From positions 5,989,501 to 6,053,500 of the forward strand of contig NC_059476.1 in assembly GCF_018139145.2 (NCBI RefSeq): a DNA stretch of 64,000 nt, in the 5' to 3' direction. Made by a program: the position numbers and the translations under genes. A model generated the notes under the pieces. The model worked only from the letters and a program-made list of their open reading frames with translations, was not told the origin of the DNA and searched no databases. Origin of the DNA: Gymnogyps californianus. Lineage: Eukaryota > Chordata > Aves > Accipitriformes > Cathartidae. Of the stretch, positions 1 to 12,439 are shown one piece after another. The stretch's first letter is position 1; every line of letters starts with the position of its first letter.

Positions 1-2734
1 TGGACGTTCCCATCTTCCTCTATTTGACAGTCCTTCGCAATCTTATGCTATCAGCAAAATTCCTCAACATGCTCTTATTTCCTGTGCCAAGAATATTAAT
101 GAAAATATCATATTCAGCCCCAAGACCAAGCTTCTGGGAGCTCTCCTCTGACTCCCTCCACGCTGACGGTCCCCCTTTCAGTTTCAGGTGATACCTCCAG
201 CTTCCCTAAAGAATTTCCCTCTGCCATTCTGGTGAAAGAGTTGCCAGAAATGCTGGGCTCTACCCGTTCTTCTGCCCAAAAGCTGGGGGAAGTCCTCCAT
301 GACCTGGGATGAGGCTGCTGGCTGTTCACTGGGGCAAGTGAGGCTCTGCTCCTGCACGCTCCTCCATCCCTGGTGTCTCATGTCCTCGTACCCTGCTAGT
401 TACTGAGCAGCCTGCTAAAAGGTAGTAATGGTGGGTCACCAGACTTAAAACGGCCAAGGGTTTGATTTGTGTTTTCAATTATTTTGCTATACAAAATACT
501 GTAAGAATGTAAAGAAGCCCTAAAAAGTCATAATTTCAATAATAAGTACTGTTTCAGTATAGAAATGAGAAAAATAACCAACTGTTGAATTCAGGGGCCA
601 TGCCTAAAAAAAACCTGAATGCAGTCTGGAGACAGGTGAAGGAGGGAGTGAACAGGGAGATGACTTAGGTAAGCTAAGCTCTGCAATGCTACTGTGTTTT
701 ATAGTCTCCTGAGGTGGCTGAAATCGGCCTCTTCCACCCTTTGACATGCAAGAAACAGTCTCACTCTGTAGTGCAAGGCCAAGAAGTACATCTTTTTAAA
801 ATAAAGATGATCAGAAAATGCAGAACTCTTCAAGCTGGAGCTGCCTCAGAGCCAAAACACATCTCAATAAGGAAGAGTTGAGTGTGAAAATAAATTGCCT
901 CTTCCACAAAATTGTTGGGTTTATAAGAATCATAGGTAATGGGATGTTTATCGTCAAGAGCCTGCCAGTGCCTCATTGCTTTGATTAACACACAGGCTTG
1001 CTGTCCGTGAAGGTATAGATTTGATATGTCACCAAACCGCCACTTGTTACCAGTGCAGCTTTTTTCCTTGAAAATGTGGCATCTGCACAGAGGAGCTTCC
1101 CCGGCTTTGGAGCAGAGCTTCCCTCTGAGGATGCCAATCGCGCGCGCTCCAGCAGCTGCAAATGCAACCACCGTTGACCGTAGCAGAAATCATTGCCTCC
1201 AAACTCATCGCCTGTTCCCGTGCAGAAAACCAGAGGCCTGGCCGTGCCCGCAGTGTTTACTTTTTCACCTCTGCCCGCCTTCGCCCAGCAAAGTGAACAG
1301 CTCTCAAATGTCAATGGATCGCAGCACATCGCAGCGTGTTGGAGCGTCACAACCTTGAAGAAGGACTGCGAGCGCAGTACTGTTGTTGTGCTGGTCATTG
1401 TTTTACCCTGTGCAGTGTGCCGTAAGGCACGCAGCGAGTTAACTTTGCGCTGTGCTATCGCTTGGAGTTACAAGTCAGCCTCTTTGCATGAACGCTGCCC
1501 ACGCAACGGGGAGAACTGTCAAGCTGCAACATGCCGGAGACACCGAGACACACCTATTGGAATGGTGCTTCGCCTCCCCCTTCGCCTTTCCTTGCTTTAG
1601 CCTTCAAAAGTTGAATGGAAAATAACGATCAGGTACTGTATTGTTTATTTTCAAATTTTCTGTGCCAAACACAATAAACATTCCCTGCCCTGTGAAGCGT
1701 AGACAGTCACAGAAACAGCCTGCTTGCAGTACATTTTCCTGCTGATTTGTGACTGTGCACGGCTATGGCTTTTTGTACTTCGGGCTTGTGGTGACAACAG
1801 CAGCCGCAGCCCTGTGTACGCTGCGCTGTGGTGCTTCGGTTTTGTGTTAATATTGCAGTTTAATGATGTTTGATGCAGCATGGTCTATTGTAACACGGGA
1901 GATGGAATGGGGGGGGGGTGTCCCAAAAAGGTGCCCATGTCCTTCTGCGTGAGCTGTGAGGGTCCAAGCACATCACCAGGAGCCAGGAACTGCTGAGACA
2001 CAACTTCACCCCAAAAGGAGTTGCCGGTGCTGTTGGCAGTACTGTGTGTCTGCTTCCATAACCCATTTGCTGCGAATCATCTGTCTCCTCTAGCCTGCTG
2101 GAGTATTTAATTGAAAAAGAAAATTGTTACAATAGTGCTATAGGTGTGTAACGACAGGCTTTGCAGAGGGAGATAGACAGTATCACAGCATATGAGGATA
2201 ACCTCTAAGAACAAGGACTGTAGAAGGAGCACTTGGTGGTGGGAACAAGCCCCCCATGAGCACCGGCCTGTGTGGCATGTGTGTTCCAGCTTGGGGGTGG
2301 TCGGGGCTGCGTCTGGCCCTGGGACGGTGCCCTTGGCCGGAGTGTGGGGACCAGGGAGGGACATGGGGGAGCAGGAGTGATGTGTGGCTCCAAAGGCTCT
2401 TTCCTGCCTGGAGCCACCAGCAAACCTGGGATGTGCTGTCCCTGCTGTCGGTCATACGCTACAGCTGGTGCGTGCTGAAAGCATGCTCCTGCCACACTGA
2501 CCATGCTTTGTTTTCTTTCAAAGGTTAAATTGGTCTAAATAGAAGATTGGATAACCAACTTTACTTTAGGTTACTTGGGCAATTCCTGTATAGTAAATTT
2601 ACACTGAGTTTACTGGCTATTCCGTGCGAACTCTCTCCAACAGTATGTGTGTCACCCCACGCTTCTCTGTGTGGACAAACCATTAGTGCAAGGGCACTGG
2701 TGTGGGGAAAGGGCTCTTTAATGAAGCAAAGTTA
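1..2734. other. Upstream intergenic DNA, no gene seen
   Basis: Mixed-composition DNA. A more GC/CpG-containing patch (about 1030-1600, with a GCGCGCGC run near 1140) gives overlapping open frames on both strands but no recognisable protein. A G10 run lies at 1909-1918. The interval contains nothing else I can identify. Confidence 0.6.
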
Positions 2735-3010
2735 TAATGAGGTTCTGCGGCTGAAAGCTGAAGCTGAAGAATTCAGACCAGTAATAAGGTGTGCATTCTT
2801 GGCCACTGGAGAATTTAATATCTGAAACAATTTGCCTAGGGACATGATGAATTCTCTCTTTGAAAACTTAAATTAAGATGGGGTTATTTTTTTCTAAACA
2901 ATCTGGTTCAACCAGAAGTTATGGTCTTGATGCTGGAGGTACTGGGAGCAAGTATATGACCCAGGCAATGCAAGAGTTCAGACCAGACCCTGCAAGTCTC
3001 CACCTGGGTG
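2735..3010 (+). repeat. Ancient, degraded CR1-type LINE 3' fragment
   Basis: Although heavily diverged, the order of words matches old amniote CR1-type 3' regions as I know them: GAAACAATTTGCC, then ATGATGAATTCTC, then AACTTAAATTAAGAT, then AGTTATGGTCTTGATG, then an ending with CAAGAGTTCAGACCAGA. No ORF is intact and boundaries are approximate. Confidence 0.55.
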
Positions 3011-3296
3011 AAATAAAATGTTTTGAATAGTATATTAAAGCATTGCTTACCCTCGTGTTTTGAATCTTAACTCAACCTTCCCCACGTGAAGAAATGGGGA
3101 AAAAGTGAGAACAAATGACATTTTCCAAATTGTTTCTTCTGTGATGTATTTTTACTTTTTTATCTATTCCTCCAATAATTTCTCACTGACATTAAATGGG
3201 CTTGACCTAAACGGAATCGGATCACCTTTGTAGAGCTTCCTGATCTCTTTTCTTGTCCTGGGGAATGGGTTACTGCCTGCCTGCTAGAATACCAGC

Positions 3297-3883
3297 TGTA
3301 TTGGGTCTGGCTGAGACGGAGTTAACTTTCCCCATAGTAGCCCTCATAGTGCTGTGCTTTGTATTGGTAGCTAGAAAGGCGTTGATAACCCACCAGCGTT
3401 GTGGTTACTGCTGAGCAGTGCTTGCACAGCATCAAAGCCGTCTCTCCAACATTCCCCCCTCACCAGTAGGCTGGGGGTGGGCAAGATCTTGGGAGGGGAC
3501 AGAGCCAGGACAGCTGACCCAAACTGACCAAAGGGATATTCCATACCATATGATGTCTGCTCAGCAATAAAAGCTAAGAGGGAGGAGGAGGAGGAGGGCA
3601 TTCGTTATTATGACATTTGTCTTCTGGAGCAACTGCTACACATACTGAAGCCCTACTTCCTGCGAAGTGGCTGGACATTGCCTGCTGATGGGAAGTAGAG
3701 AATAAATCTTTTGTTTTCTTTTGCTTCTGCATGCAGCCTTTGCCTTTGAATTATTAAACTGCCTTTATGTTGACCCATGAGGTTTTTTCCATCTTATTTT
3801 TTCCCTGCCCCGTCCTGCTGAGGAGGGGAGCGATAGAGTGGCTTGGTGGGCACCTGGCGTCCAGCCAAGGTCAACCCACCACA
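3297..3883 (+). mobile_element. Solo LTR of an avian endogenous retrovirus (ERVL-like)
   Basis: This 587-bp element begins TGTATTGGGTCTGGC and ends GGTCAACCCACCACA, giving the canonical TG...CA LTR ends. It is flanked by a perfect 5-bp target duplication, CCAGC at 3292-3296 and 3884-3888. AATAAA motifs at 3566 and near 3699 fit internal LTR signals. The sequence matches a class of avian LTR I recognise as ERVL-type; the exact family name is not certain. No internal gag/pol/env sequence is present, so this is a recombinational solo LTR. Intact ends and target duplication suggest moderate age. Confidence 0.85.
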
Positions 3884-3888
3884 CCAGC

Positions 3889-6204
3889 GCCAAGGGATAA
3901 TTCACCAGGAAATACCCCAGGCCAAGTAATGAACTGCACAGTACAGCAGCCCTCTTTCTGCTCATTTTCCTGCAAAAACAATCCATGTGCTTAGATATTT
4001 AAGGAATGCAAAATAAAGTGGTGGTAGTGACTTTGAGCTATTAAGTATATTTTTCTACTCTTCCCTTAGTATAGTCCTGCATAGAGGGGAGTTTTACAAA
4101 AGCCCCTATATCTGGCAGGGTGCAGACCTCCCTGGTCGGAGCAGGACTGCTCCTTCTCCTCCTGGTCCCTTGTAGAAGAGATGTAGCTGTAATGCAGTGA
4201 CATCCAAACTACTGCTACCTGCCTGAATGGCCCCTGACTCCATGATCCCCTGCAGATGAGCTGGGACGAGTATGGGCATGGAAATGTTTACTGCACCACT
4301 GGAAATACCTTGGCTGGCAGGAGCTAACAAGGCTGTTACCACCGCTGTGCTGAACAGCTAGTAACAGATTTTGGATGAGAAGGAAGAAAAAGGCAAGTAA
4401 GAAGAGGACCTTTGTTTGATACAATCCCATAGAAGCATCCCCCGCAACCTGAGTACCCTACATAGGGTACCTTTCAGCATTGTATAGAGCTACTAAATTA
4501 AGCTGGTAATGATGATCTAGATGAACCCTTGCACTTATTTCAGCTGTTTCTATGCAAGAACCCTGAAGAAAAAGGAAAAGAAAAGCCTATATATGAGGTC
4601 TACTTGACTTTTCTCTGTCGCTAATGATAGTGGTGAATGAGCATATACAGGGAGTGCCAAACTTAATTGTGTTTTATGTGAATAATGAGTCTTCTCTTAA
4701 TACTCTGGAATTAGTAGGTAAACAAAGTGCTTTTTTGGGAAATCAGTGTAGTGATTCCAGTATTTCCCATGATTTTACATTTAAATTTATTCGGTCAGCT
4801 GGTTTGATTAGCCCTCAGACCGTGTCCCCACAACTATATCAGACCCCTCTCTTGTGCTTTAGGAAATCATTCTAATAAATGTTGCTAGTTATTTTAACTT
4901 GTTACTTTACTGTTGAACAGAGCAGGGCTAGAGGAGAACTGAATTACCAATTTACTTCATGTGAAGATCTTGTGAAAAGCAGATAATGCCCAAGGGATAA
5001 AATACTGGAAAATGATTCTTTGATTTGTTATCATGCTAAAGCCAGGATCCATCCTTTTGCCGATGCTAAATTATTCTTCATTGTGTATAATGCAGCTTCA
5101 CAAATGTGTGTTACTTTTTCAAGCTTATTGCCCAGTAGCTATTGAAACTAACAGAAAAATTCATGCTTTCATTTCAAAAATGGCACACTTTGGGGAAAAA
5201 ATATATTTACCGACAAGAATTTTCATTTTTGAAGGAAAAAGAACACTTTACTGAAGAGTGTTTTGGGGGAAACTGCATATGTTTATCTCCCTGTGTTTAC
5301 TGAAAATAAGCAGACAGAAGAATTTTCCTTACAGAAGTTGCCTTTACTGGCAATGAGGCGTGGACCCGAAAAGCTCTGCTGGGTTGTGAGCTGGCAGCTG
5401 GGGAAGTTCTTATGTTCTTCTGCCTTCATGGCTTTCATCAGCAGAGACGTACCGGGTGGCATTTTAAGGCTGTAGCTCACCAGGAGACTATGTACTAAGT
5501 TGGGAAGAATACCCTCTAGACAGGCAAGGCGGTGAGATTTATACGAGGAATTTCAAAGCATGCAATTGAGAACTACGTGTACGTAATTTTTGCTGGGCAG
5601 ATGTTTCTTTATTGGCCTGAGACACACACACTGCATTTTAAAATGCTTCATGCTGTTTGGCCAGTAAATTATTTAATGGAACAAACAGTTAATCTTCAGT
5701 GTCCTAGCCTTGACTCTGGCTCTGCTCTTCAAGCTTGTACTTACTCTAGAGCAAATGTTTCTGCTGACAAATTCACAGTGATTTTTCATGTTGTTGGTGC
5801 GGTCTGGCACATTTCTTCACGGAAAACGAATCTTGATATCAAAAGGGGAATATTCACCTAAGGAGAAACTGAATAAAGGCTGGCTATTTGGGTGTACCTT
5901 CCATCAGAAGAAGAAACTTATCCTTATGTTTAAATCTTGAAAGATTTTATTGACTTCAAACAGAAAGAAAAAACATCTTGTTAACAAGAAAGAGAGCATA
6001 CTGTAAGCTCCTGACAAATATGTAAAAGCCTGTATATTTGTACTCCTTCATAGAGCAGAGCTGGAACCAAACAATGAATAAAGACCATCAGTAAACTTCC
6101 AGTAGATGAGCACACATGCAATGGCCAGAAACCCTCATCACGGACAAATCAGATGGTATTGCCAACTAGCTGCTTATACCTTTTTTTTTTTGATGTTATT
6201 GTAA
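3889..6204. other. Intergenic DNA after the solo LTR, nothing recognised
   Basis: AT-rich unique-looking DNA. The open frames are short and lack domains. No repeat family was recognised. Confidence 0.6.
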
Positions 6205-6340
6205 GATATACAGGGCCTGGCATGCTGGATACACGCAAACACTGTGTAAGAGACTGCCCCACCTCAAATGAGTTTATAGTGTCCCCAGGACAGATAGCAA
6301 CTGAGCTGGCACTAGACCCCAAGTCATGTCCAGACATTTT
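6205..6340 (+). repeat. Probable ancient MIR-like amniote SINE remnant
   Basis: The segment ACACTGTGTAAGAGACTGCCCCACCTCAAATGAGTTTATAGTGT follows the pattern of the core of a MIR-like amniote SINE (taagagacagtccctgcccc, then agagcttacagtct). It is strongly diverged and both boundaries are approximate. Confidence 0.45.
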
Positions 6341-8420
6341 TGCCTGGTTGTAAAAAGGATTCCAGATTGACTGAAGCTTTTTTTCTGGATGCATTAACAA
6401 CTGAAAGTGTCATTAGCATACGGATATTTCTTCCTTCTGCTGTTTTTCCGATGAAAGGATTTCCCATTTCAGGTTTTAGTCCAGCAGGTAGTAAAATATC
6501 CATGTTTTAACTAACGGGGAGTGCTGACATGTGAAGGATGGTCATCAACTGGGGCATCAGGTGTGACCCTTTTGGGATGTGGGTTCCCCTGCGACTAAGA
6601 GCTCATCACACACAACCTGCCTGTGCATTGGTGCTGTCCCTGTTAACTGCGATACTACTATAGGAGTAAAGGGAGATGCGGCCCTGAGGTGCTCCCTAGC
6701 AATAGGGTCCACTCAATAATAAATTGATAGGAGCAGACACAACCAAGCGTGTATAACCGAGCCTTACCCTAGCACAATGATACTCTGAACGGAAAACTGA
6801 TCTCAGGGAGACTAGTTGTTTGAAAGCAGTACTCAGCCCTCACACGGAAATAATTTCCACTGCTTATCTGCAAGCCCCTCTGCAGTGTGGGTGAATTGAA
6901 GGCAAATATTACACTTTAAAAGACAATTACGTGTCCTTCACTTCCTGAAGCCCCTCAAAAGCCAAATAGTGCTATCTAATCTAAACCACCCCAGCTCTTC
7001 TCCATCCCCTCAGACACATGCTGTGCATTACATTTCTGCAGAAATTCATTGCAGTCTGGTTCAGCAATCCCTTTGAAGTCCTTGGGAGCTTATCTGTACT
7101 CCAGTAAGCAAGGGTGTGTCTCCCGGCCAGCTTGCAGGCGACCGTAAAGCAGAAATTTATCCCAGAGGCCACAGGTGCCTCTCGGGGGATTTTTTTCCGA
7201 GTATCGAGAAATCTCCAGAATTCACCCCAGAATAAAGGGCTGCATCCCGAGGCTGTCACTTGGCCTGAGGTGCCGCTGAGGGTGAGTGGGAATGTAGTGT
7301 GGGACAAATCACAGTGTCCTCTGGGCATGGTCCACGAGAGCTTAGAAAAAAAAAAAAGAGCTTCAAGAAAGCACTGAAAATGGTCATAGCTGCCTTTTGG
7401 TACAACCGAGCAGGTAGAAACAAAGCGGGGCTGGCAGGAGGCATCTGGCTGGCTCCCCACCAAACTCTGGCAAATCCCAACGTTTCAGAGCACCGTAACC
7501 CCCCAGGCGCACCCACCAGCATCAGCCTTTCCCTGCCCAGCTCCGCTCCCGCTCTCCGGAGGGTGTCCGGACCCCGCTCCCCCCGCTCCCACCCCCAGGG
7601 TCCCACATCCATCACCATTCTCACCCCCTTTCCCGGTAACCACAAATGCCTTCTCTAAAAAAGCTGGAAAATGGTTCTATTGCCACGGGACAGAAGAAAA
7701 AAAAGTCTGACATTAATCCCGAGACGAAAAAAAGCCTGAGCAAGTATTTATGTTGATTTAAGGCTGTTCTTGTTACATTCTTGAAACTACTGAGGTTATC
7801 TTGTAATCCATCTGAATTGCAGCTTGCGGCATTTTGAGCTAATTTTCAATTGTGCTGCATTTAACTATTCTTTACCTCCTTCTGTCTCCCAGTATATGTG
7901 GAAAAACATATATCAGGTTTTGAAACCCCTAACCTATGGCCTCTGAGGTGTCTCTGTATCAGAAAATGGAGACAGAGCATTCCTTGGGAAGAGGAATTTT
8001 GGGGGCTGATGAGACTTGTGACTCTGCTGGAAGGCAACACTTTCACAGAGCTAGGTTTTGGCTAGAGGAGGGTTCAGTTGAGCAGCACTCTTTCTGTTTA
8101 TTTTCTGAATGTTTTGAGTGAATGCACATCTCTATAGATGTTTAGAGAGCAGCAGCCCTGGAGATGAGGTTTATTTATTCACAAGATATGTATCACGCAA
8201 ACAGCTGTGAACTGCTTCTCCTCACTGCTCCGTTGATGCAATTCAACTCCCACTCAGCAGACCACCCGATCCGGCAGGGAGAGGCAGCGCAGCCTCCCCG
8301 GGAGCGGAGGTCTGCATCCCTTGGAGGCCGCTGCCTCTTCTCCAGCAAGTATCATACTGTTGGGCTTACCAGCTCCTGGAGCTGGAGCTCTGTGCAGCAG
8401 GCTGAAAAGTGGATGAAAAA
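6341..8420. other. Intergenic DNA, GC-rich pocket, nothing coding
   Basis: Unique-looking DNA with a C-rich, GC-rich pocket at about 7480-7640. The open frames there run on both strands and carry no domain. No recognised repeats up to the CR1 at 8421. Confidence 0.55.
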
Positions 8421-8685
8421 CTGGACATGAGCTGGCACTGTGCGCTCGCAGCCCAGAAAGCCAACTGATGCCAGGCTGCATCAAAAGAAGCGTGGCCAGC
8501 AGGTCGAGGGAGGTGATTCTCCCCCTCTACTCCGCTCTCGTGAGACCCCACCTGGAGTCCTGGCTTCAGCTCTGGGGCCCCCAACATAAGAAGGACACGG
8601 ACCTGTTGGAGAGAGTCCGGAGGAGGGCCACAAAAATGATCAGAGGGATGGAACACCTCTCCTATGAGGAAAGGCTGACAGAATT
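8421..8685 (+). mobile_element. CR1 LINE fragment, host copy, left part
   Basis: This is a sense-oriented piece of CR1 ORF2 3' region (reverse transcriptase C-terminal end). It is recognisable from the translation CIKRSVASRSREVILPLYSA and the ALVRPHLES...WGPQ block, ending at YEERLTE. The reading frame is open only over this fragment. It is interrupted at about 8685 by a second CR1 in the opposite orientation and resumes at about 9447. It is 5'-truncated, as is typical of CR1. Confidence 0.9.
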
Positions 8686-9446
8686 AGAATCATAGAATCA
8701 TTTAAGTTGGAAAGGACCTTTAAGATCATCAAGTCCAACTGTTAACCTAACACTGCCAAGTCCACCACTAAACCATGTCCCTAAGCACCACATCTACATG
8801 CCTTTTAAATACCTCCAGGGATGGTGACTCCACCACTTCCCTGGGCAGCCTGTTCCAGTGCTTGATAACCCTTTTGGTGAAGAAATTTTTCCTAATGTCC
8901 AATCTAAACCTCTCCTGGTGCAACTTGAGCCCATTTCCTCTTGTCCTATCGCTTGCTACTTGGGAGAAGAGACTGACCCCCACCTCACTACAACCTCCTT
9001 TCAGGCAGTTGTAGAGAGCAATAAGGTCTCCCCTCAGCCTCCTTTTCTCCAGGCTAACCAACCCCAGTTCCCTCAGCCGCTCCTCATAAGACCTGTGCTC
9101 TAGACCCTTCCCCAGCTTCGCTGCCCTTCTTTGGACACGCTCCAGCACCTCAGTGTCTGTCTTGTAGTGAGGGGCCTAAAACTGAACACAGTATTTGAGG
9201 TGCGGCCTCACCAGTGCCGAGTACAGGGGGACGATCACTGCCCTAGTGCTGCTGGCCACGCTATTTCTGATAGAAGCCAGGATGCTGTTGGCCTTCTTGG
9301 CCACCTGGGCACACTGCTGGCTCATATCCAGCCGGCTGTTGACCAACACCCCCAGGTTCTTTTCCGCCAGGCAGCTTTCCAGCCACTCTTCCCCAAGCCT
9401 GCAGCGTTGCATGGGGTTGTCGTGACCCAAGTGCAGGACCCGGCAC
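8686..9446 (-). mobile_element. Nested CR1 LINE inserted in antisense
   Basis: On the minus strand this runs from a 5'-truncated start (GTGCCGGGTCCTGCACTTGG at the right) to the CR1 3' end at the left, where the plus strand shows AGAATCATAGAATCA, the reverse complement of the ATTCTATG-type tail. The minus-strand translation contains the familiar CR1 blocks [19 protein letters not shown] and [19 protein letters not shown]. The ORF is broken into two frames, so it is inactive. It is younger than the CR1 it interrupts. Confidence 0.92.
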
Positions 9447-9834
9447 AGTTGGGGTTGTTCAGCCTGGAGAAGAGAAGGCTCTGGGGAGACCTTATTGTGG
9501 CCTTTCAATACTTAAAGGGGCCTTATAAGAAAGATGGAGACAGACTTTTTAGTAGGGTCTGGAGCAATAGGACAAGGGGTAATGGTTTTAAACTAAAAGA
9601 GGGTAGATTCAGATTAGATATGAGGAAGAAATTTTTTATGATGAGGGTGGTGAAACACTGGCACAGGTTGCCCAGAGAGGTGGTACATGCCCCATGCTTG
9701 GAAACATTCAAGGTCAGGTTGGACGGGGCTCTGAGCAACCTGATCTAGTTGAAAATATCCCTGCTCATTGCAGGAGGGTTGGAACTAGATGACCTTTAAA
9801 GGTCCCTTCCAACCCAAACCATTCTATGATTCTA
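9447..9834 (+). mobile_element. CR1 LINE fragment, host copy, right part with 3' end
   Basis: This continues the plus-strand CR1 of 8421-8685: the sequence picks up at GTTGGGGTTGTTCAGCCTGG, exactly where the left part stops in a CR1 consensus. The translation includes [18 protein letters not shown]. It ends with the short 3' UTR and ATTCTATGATTCTA at 9821-9834. It is not functional. Confidence 0.92.
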
Positions 9835-10731
9835 ACATGGACACATGGATTTTGGAAGACTTTTTTTCCTCTGGTGAAGTTAATTTCCTTCTCCCACCAT
9901 TCTCTCTGTTAAGAAAAGAGCTCCAAATGGGTGACGGATTTGTCAGATTTTTGGATGCAAGGCACGAGGAGGAATTTTCTCCTGGGCCTGTTTGGTGATC
10001 TTCTCGGCATCCAAGAAAAGGAAGCCTCAGTACTAAACTCTGGATGTGACATATCCAAGGACCAGACAGATTTTCCTGGAGGACAAAGCAACTGGATGTC
10101 TCTAACCAGACGGAATCACAGCATGATTTTCCTCCGGGATCTTTTGCAAGTAATTTCCTGAGGAAGGTGGGGGTTAACCCCGTTTTTCACATCCCTTTGG
10201 AAAATGCTCCTGGTGTGCTCCTTACCCCCAAACCAGCAGAAACCTGGGGATCTGAGGCAGGCCAGGGTATGCGCAGAGACACCTTGTATTTCCACGTCAT
10301 GTCCTGGCTTCATGACAACTTTAGTGGGAGCACCGCATGAGTGCCTTCCTTCCCTCCTTCAGCTTCTTTTCCCTTTCATCCCTTCTTCTGCCTCTCCCTG
10401 TCCCAGGGGACCCGCTGACCCCTGGGCCCCACTGCGGCACGGGAGGAGACGGATCACTTGTAGTTACTGCTGCCTGTTTGTTTGTGGAGACAGGGTTAAA
10501 CAGTGTTATTTCTTATCTGTAAACGATGTTTTTCCTGTTGGGCACAATTACAAATGCAGCTCCTTTGCTTTTAGCTCAATTTTTCACCTTTTGCTTTCCC
10601 CCCCACTCCCTCTTGGTTGTACGCTGGAGATCACAGTAGTTTCTGTTTAAAATGTTTCAGCTTCTCTGTTTTCCAGAATTTAACTGGGAGCCTGTTGCCA
10701 CACGCTGAGCAGGGTGGGACTGACGATTCCT

Positions 10732-10732
<1 letters not shown>

Positions 10733-10777
<45 letters not shown>
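10733..10777 (+). repeat. 45-bp poly-C run
   Basis: There are 45 consecutive C residues. Such a run could form an i-motif on this strand and stacked guanine structures on the other. The true length is uncertain because long C/G homopolymers are poorly read by every sequencing method. Confidence 0.9.
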
Positions 10778-10778
<1 letters not shown>

Positions 10779-12417
10779 AAAGTAGATTGCTGAATGTAAG
10801 GCTTCAGGGAATAAAATTTACAGGAGAGAAACTGCCTTGTATGTTTTTAACGTAGAGCTACCTTGCTGGCCAACACGGTATTTCACCCTTTGCATACCGC
10901 GAAAAGTGCTAATGCTTTCTGTAACCGAGGGTTCAATGTTTCTCCAGTTCCTGACTCCTTACTACACTTTTCTCATTCTCTGTGGCAAAAATGAAACTTG
11001 TTGCTTTCAGATTCAGTACTGAGTTGCTCTTATTTGCATGTAATGAGGCGGAATATGCCAGTAAAAATCAGAGCCCCGTTTAAAAAGCTTCTTTTGGGAG
11101 ATCTATCGTCTGTCACTGATCATCATTACAGCCCTTTTCAAAAGACATGCAACATTTTGGGACCCATCCAGCCCGGGAGGTGGGGAGAGGAGATGATCTG
11201 TGAGAGGCCATCTCTTGCGAGCCCCCCCCCATGGGGGACGCCCGTGGGACAGGGTCCTGCAGGTCCCCAGCCGGGAGCCAGGGCTGCCTGTCTGTGCCCA
11301 GGGCGAGGAGCGCTGTGCGGGACAGGGGACAGCACGGCAGGCCACCCCAGTCCTCCCGCACATGCCGCTTCCTCACAGGAAGCATCGTGGGGGATCTGCT
11401 GGGATGTTTTGCTTTTTTTTTTGCCTGTGTTTATGCTCTTAGGACCTGATCTTCCCAAACAGCCGAGGGCCGGGGCCAGGAAGCACTACTCCTTGTTGTG
11501 CACAGCCAGCTGGAAGGCAGCGCCAAGCAAGGTCCCCGAGCGCTCGGTGCTCACTCAACACTTCACAGCCGAGGGGAAAGCGTGCGCTCTAAGGTGGGAT
11601 AAGCAGTGTGCCTGCTTCACCACCATCTGGTCAAATTGATGCTGGCTGGGATGTGTGATCTGGGACCCAGCCATCACCTTTTCCATGGCGGGGCTCGACT
11701 GAGAGCACCGTGCGGTTTTCTCAGTCTCCAAGCTTTTGTGCAGCTTGCTCTCAGTCTTTGCACCCACGATTATTTCAGACTGAACGAGTGACAGCTCTAA
11801 GACTTTATAAACCTTGTTTATAAATTCCTCTTGCCAAAACACTCATGTTACCTGCTCATCAAATGCAAGGTGGTCAGATAATCAAGTCCTGTTGGCTCTA
11901 CAAGACTCTCCTTGGCAAATTAAAGGAGCGCTACCTCTAGCTAACATTAACAACCAGCAAAAGTGTTTCTGCACATCCACACAGACCTGCTATATTCCTC
12001 CCACTAGAGGACGGTAGCTGGTGTACGCAGCCATCAGTAGCACTTTACAACAGAAGCAAGAATAAAACAGCCCTATCCTTCCTGTAGAAACATGTTCCTT
12101 TCTAGTGGTTTTCACATAATGAATCCCAGTGAATATTTAACTAAGTCTCCCCTGTAATCAAGTTTCTGGCCTCCTTACTTGTATCCACAATGCAAAACAT
12201 TTCCTGATCCATTGCGTTCAGCAGCCCTGGGAGTCTCTGGCAGTATCTGTTTCTCTGCTCAGTTGGCATCAGAAGAGCTGCACGATTGTTATTGGGTTTT
12301 TCTCATCCAGCAATCAACCTTTGCTATCCCTTAAGAGATGGAAAGGATCTTTAGGACCTCAACTTGGCCATCTAAATCAAAAGCAGGCCTTCTCTTCAAG
12401 CCCTGTAATACTGCTGT

Positions 12418-12439
12418 ATATTCATACGTATATGAATAT
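12418..12439. repeat. Perfect short inverted repeat
   Basis: Arms ATATTCATA and TATGAATAT (9 bp each) flank a 4-base spacer CGTA, within a short AT-rich stretch. It may extrude as a hairpin. No function is known. Confidence 0.8.

Noticed and set aside
1026..1600. Overlapping open frames on both strands in a CpG-containing patch
   Set aside because: No domain or conserved motif is recognisable and there are no splice-site pairs that would join them.
8768..9148. A 126-codon minus-strand open frame
   Set aside because: It is the remnant of CR1 reverse transcriptase C-terminal coding sequence inside the nested CR1, without the rest of the ORF.
9131..9748. A 205-codon plus-strand open frame
   Set aside because: It runs antisense through the nested CR1 and then sense through the host CR1. 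It is a chance fusion of two repeats, not a gene.
10998..11639. A 213-codon plus-strand frame upstream of FGFR2
   Set aside because: It starts with TTG, has no recognisable domain and overlaps several frames on the other strand in a GC-rich block.
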